A stretch of 8,055 nt of DNA, from contig CAKSYU010000057.1 of the NCBI GenBank assembly GCA_934524965.1, positions 1-8,055 on the forward strand, in the 5' to 3' direction. Shown piece by piece: positions 6,615-8,055 of the stretch; the stretch's first letter is position 1; each line of letters begins with the position of its first letter. The position numbers and the translations under genes are program-made. Under the pieces are notes generated by a model. That model ran no database searches. It saw only the letters and a list, made by a program, of their open reading frames with translations, and was not told the origin of the DNA. This stretch comes from an uncultured Angelakisella sp. (GTDB lineage: Bacteria > Bacillota > Clostridia > Oscillospirales > Ruminococcaceae).

Positions 6615-6995
6615 TTACTTTGACTGCTGCCCGTGGCTTTGGGCATGGCGCTTGATCGCCTCCATAGAGGTATCGCTGATGACGTGCTCCATTTTGCAGG
6701 CGTCCTCGGCGGCGGTCTTTTCATCGACGCCAAGGCTGATGAGGAAGCTGCTGAGCAGGCGGTGACGCTCATAGATCTTTTCGGCGACGGCTCTGCCCTC
6801 CTCGGTGAGGGTGATGCCGCCGTCCTCCGCCACATGGATATAGCCCCCCTGCCGCAGGATACCGACAGCGCGGCTGACGCTGGGCTTGGAGTAGCCCATT
6901 TCCTCTCCGACATCGATGGCACGGACAAAGCCGGAGCGCTGGCTGAGCACGAGAATGGTCTCCAGATACATTTCACCGGATTCCTGCAGGGACAT
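6615..6995 (-). CDS. Short DtxR-family iron-dependent regulator
   Basis: A 126-residue protein: winged helix-turn-helix at about 5-65 (AIDVGEEMGYSKPSVSRAV recognition region, TEEGRAVAEKIYERH wing end), then the metal-binding and dimer helices to about 115. Aligned by eye with DtxR, Met9 matches Met10, Cys100 matches Cys102, Glu103 matches Glu105 and His104 matches His106, so the primary iron site is complete; MntR would have Asp where this has Met. His78 matches His79 of the ancillary site, but the other two ligands are replaced (Ser82, Ala96). The C-terminal SH3 domain of full-length DtxR is absent. I chose the ATG at 6995: GAAGG lies upstream, homology begins there, and the upstream in-frame residues lie in the promoter. 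Likely target: the iron box before feoA. DUF2130 follows in the same operon. Confidence 0.88.
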   Translation of the reverse strand: MSLQESGEMYLETILVLSQRSGFVRAIDVGEEMGYSKPSVSRAVGILRQGGYIHVAEDGGITLTEEGRAVAEKIYERHRLLSSFLISLGVDEKTAAEDACKMEHVISDTSMEAIKRHAQSHGQQSK

Positions 6996-7033
6996 AAGGG
7001 CACCTTCTTTTCTATGAGGGATATATTTATTAA

Positions 7034-7062
7034 AGGATAGCACAAAAGGAAGAAAGTTGCAA
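7034..7062 (-). promoter_or_regulatory. Putative promoter of the regulator-DUF2130 operon
   Basis: On the minus strand TTGCAA (7062-7057) and TATCCT (7039-7034) are 17 bases apart, about 40 bases before the regulator ATG. I see no TTAG/CTAA iron box here, so autoregulation through the same site is not supported. Confidence 0.5.
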
Positions 7063-7107
7063 GGGAACGGGCGGGGATTTTGGACGGGCGCTTGCAGCAT
7101 TACAATT

Positions 7108-7316
7108 ATGAAAGAATCAATCTACAAGAACTATGATGAGCTACCGCTGTTCCTAAACGCAGCGACAGTGGCAAAGGTGCTGGCATCGCACCGTCGAGCA
7201 GCTATGAGCTGATGCATGAGAAAGATTTCCCTGCGCTGCGGATCGACAATCGGATCGTCGTTCCAAAGAAAGCGTTCATCCGCTGGGTGGAGCAGCACAC
7301 AGGAGCAGATGAATGA
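7108..7316 (+). pseudogene. Excisionase-like HTH protein, frameshifted
   Basis: From the ATG at 7108 the frame reads MKESIYKNYDELPLFLNAAT then VAKVL, the normal start of excisionase/MerR-type small DNA-binding proteins of conjugative elements, but it stops at TGA 7210-7212. One frame over, the expected continuation appears: GIAPSSSYELMHEKDFPALR, then IDNRIVVPKKAFIRWVEQHT, ending at TGA 7314-7316. Adding one G at the GG of 7182-7183 would restore a protein of about 69 residues, so a single-base deletion explains the break. In the intact family this protein binds DNA to steer excision or to regulate the element. No good ribosome binding site precedes the ATG. A sequencing error in the G-run cannot be excluded. 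Confidence 0.75.
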
Positions 7317-7729
7317 AGCGCAGCCTCTGGTCGACGCGCGATTCGGTCAAGGACTATTTCCCGCTGCCGAAAGAAATTTTCTCGTTGGGGTTGAGTGCGG
7401 CGGAAATTGCAATCTACGCCTACCTGCTGTTCTGCGAGGATCGACAGACGTTCCAATGCTGACCAAGCTATCGGAAAATCGGCGAAGCAGTTAGACTGAG
7501 TCCGAACACAATTCGTAAGCATATCCACTCGCTCGAAGAACGCGGTCTGCTCATCACAGAGCCGACGCAAGTTACAACAAAGGATGATCGCAAGCGAAAT
7601 GGCAACCTGCTGTTCACAATCCGACCGATTCAAGCGGCGCTCCAGCAGGACTATGACCGGCAGATGCAGAAGCTGGATGAGGACATGGCAAAGAGGAAAT
7701 ATGCCGATTTTATTGAAAATACAGGTTGA
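7313..7729 (+). pseudogene. Winged-helix (HTH_36-like) element protein, premature TGA
   Basis: The start ATG overlaps the previous TGA (ATGA) and has AGGAG 7 bases upstream. The N-terminus (KDYFPLPKEIFSLGLSAAE, residues about 13-31) leads into a winged helix, but codon 50 is TGA (7460-7462). Reading through in the same frame continues naturally with PSYRKIGEAVRLSPNTIRKH, a turn, then LEERGLLITEP, and ends at TGA 7727-7729, giving 138 codons. HTH_36-type domains usually have C-W-P-S at this point, so a single G-to-A change has turned the Trp codon into a stop. Proteins of this type resemble replication-initiator or regulatory proteins of plasmids and conjugative elements. Normal genes here also end in TGA (sigK, feoA), so the codon is not read as Trp. 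Function is probably lost. Confidence 0.78.
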
Positions 7730-8055
7730 ACACACGGCTAAAACACAAGTTACGGCCCGTCGCGCCCGTGTCGGCGGTTTGCGCGGCTTTCGCAGCTCAG
7801 CCGAGCGTGTACCCGCCCAGCACCAGAAAACCGGACGTTGCGCCAACGTGCGGGTGCATTGCGGGCACGGCAAACGCAGAAAAAGAACGGCTGCAGGCGA
7901 ATTTCGGCAGAGGAAGAAGCCGCAAGCGGCAAAGCAGGACAAAGCCGCGGGGTCGTGCGCGCCCCGCGACGGTCACAACTGCCCGCCGTGCGGGCAGTTT
8001 CGGGGATTTACGAAGGAGTTGTTGAGCGGGCAAAAATAGCACCTGTGGGGTCATG
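7730..8055 (+). other. Gene-free stretch in the element remnant
   Basis: About 325 bases with no coding region I can support. Short frames are open on both strands, but their products are Arg-, Pro- and Ala-rich, use the codons that high GC alone keeps open, and lack ribosome binding sites. One (TTG start at 7726, 99 codons) overlaps the preceding stop and could be translated by coupling, but I recognise nothing in it. The last three bases are ATG (8053-8055) after GGGG and may or may not start the next element gene. Two hairpins near the end are listed separately. Confidence 0.45.
7946..7999 (+). other. Paired hairpins, candidate transfer origin
   Basis: The first hairpin is CGCGGGG (7946-7952) with CCCCGCG (7962-7968) around nine bases. 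Eight bases later AACTGCCCGC (7977-7986) pairs perfectly with GCGGGCAGTT (7990-7999) around a 3-base loop. Relaxase recognition sites of mobilizable elements are typically such inverted repeats in front of the relaxase gene, and the downstream edge of the window is where that gene would be expected. No nick-site consensus was recognised, and only one further base before TTCGGGG is a T, so it does not look like a terminator. Confidence 0.35.

Larger units (their letters stand above)
7101..8055 (+). mobile_element. Degraded integrative/mobilizable element remnant
   Basis: Two adjacent broken genes of types found together in gut Clostridia integrative elements (an excisionase-like DNA-binding protein and a winged-helix protein) are followed by about 330 bases without a clear gene but with two strong hairpins. 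The codon choice in the broken genes is less GC-biased than in the sigK and DUF1643 genes. The left boundary appears to fall within about 45 bases upstream of 7108, right beside the regulator promoter. No terminal repeats, attachment site, integrase or relaxase gene is visible, and the element continues past the window. Confidence 0.55.

Noticed and set aside
5229..6623. 464-codon plus-strand open frame opposite the DUF2130 gene
   Set aside because: It is the antisense shadow of a well-supported coiled-coil gene: its Leu/Gly/Val-rich product follows from Glu/Lys/Gln-rich codons read backwards, and DUF2130 has a ribosome binding site and clear family motifs.
7460..7462. TGA read as Trp or selenocysteine
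   Set aside because: Other genes in the window stop normally at TGA, there is no SECIS-like context I can identify, and the neighbouring gene is also broken, so decay is the simpler explanation.
7726..8025. 99-codon frame starting at TTG, overlapping the stop of the winged-helix pseudogene
   Set aside because: Arg/Pro/Ala-rich product, no recognisable motif, and it covers the hairpin region; retained only as a possibility in the gene-free entry.
1..8055. CRISPR array, tRNA or rRNA genes
   Set aside because: No regularly spaced repeats and no tRNA cloverleaf or rRNA core sequences were seen on either strand.

Overview
The window looks like chromosome from a GC-rich, endospore-forming Clostridia bacterium, probably a gut Oscillospiraceae/Ruminococcaceae type. 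The reasons are a sporulation sigma-K gene, a Firmicutes-style feoA-feoB-Cys-rich-peptide operon, and a degraded integrative/mobilizable element of a kind common in gut Clostridia. The family names rest on reading motifs in the translated sequence; no database search was possible.

Layout. Bases 1-191 hold no convincing gene, but they contain a compact set of hairpins, including one capped by a GNRA tetraloop, that may be the end of a structured RNA. A PfkB-family sugar-phosphate kinase (probably 1-phosphofructokinase) follows on the minus strand with its own promoter. Next comes a minus-strand ferrous-iron uptake operon, transcribed feoA > feoB > small Cys-rich membrane protein, with overlapping stop/start codons and a strong terminator at 1198-1225. 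Its promoter overlaps a DtxR/IdeR-like iron box at 3617-3639. Divergently on the plus strand lies an uninterrupted sigK with a hydrophobic N-terminal leader and a sigma-E-like promoter. It is followed by an unusual GC-rich alternating-hairpin/palindrome sequence and a DUF1643 protein. A bidirectional terminator separates that gene from a convergent minus-strand pair: a short DtxR-family regulator, and behind it a coiled-coil DUF2130 protein with a candidate PD-(D/E)XK nuclease core.

The right end (about 7100-8055, plus strand) is the remnant of a mobile element. It has an excisionase-like DNA-binding gene broken by a one-base frameshift, then a winged-helix protein broken by a single TGG-to-TGA change. 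After these comes non-coding-looking sequence with two tight hairpins that could be a transfer origin.

How it fits together: the regulator keeps the Met, Cys, Glu and His ligands of the iron-sensing DtxR/IdeR class rather than the Asp of MntR. The best DtxR-type operator in the window sits on the feoA promoter about 3.4 kb away. The simplest model is that this regulator represses feoAB when ferrous iron is sufficient. The link from the regulator to its operon partner DUF2130 is the least explained part of the window.
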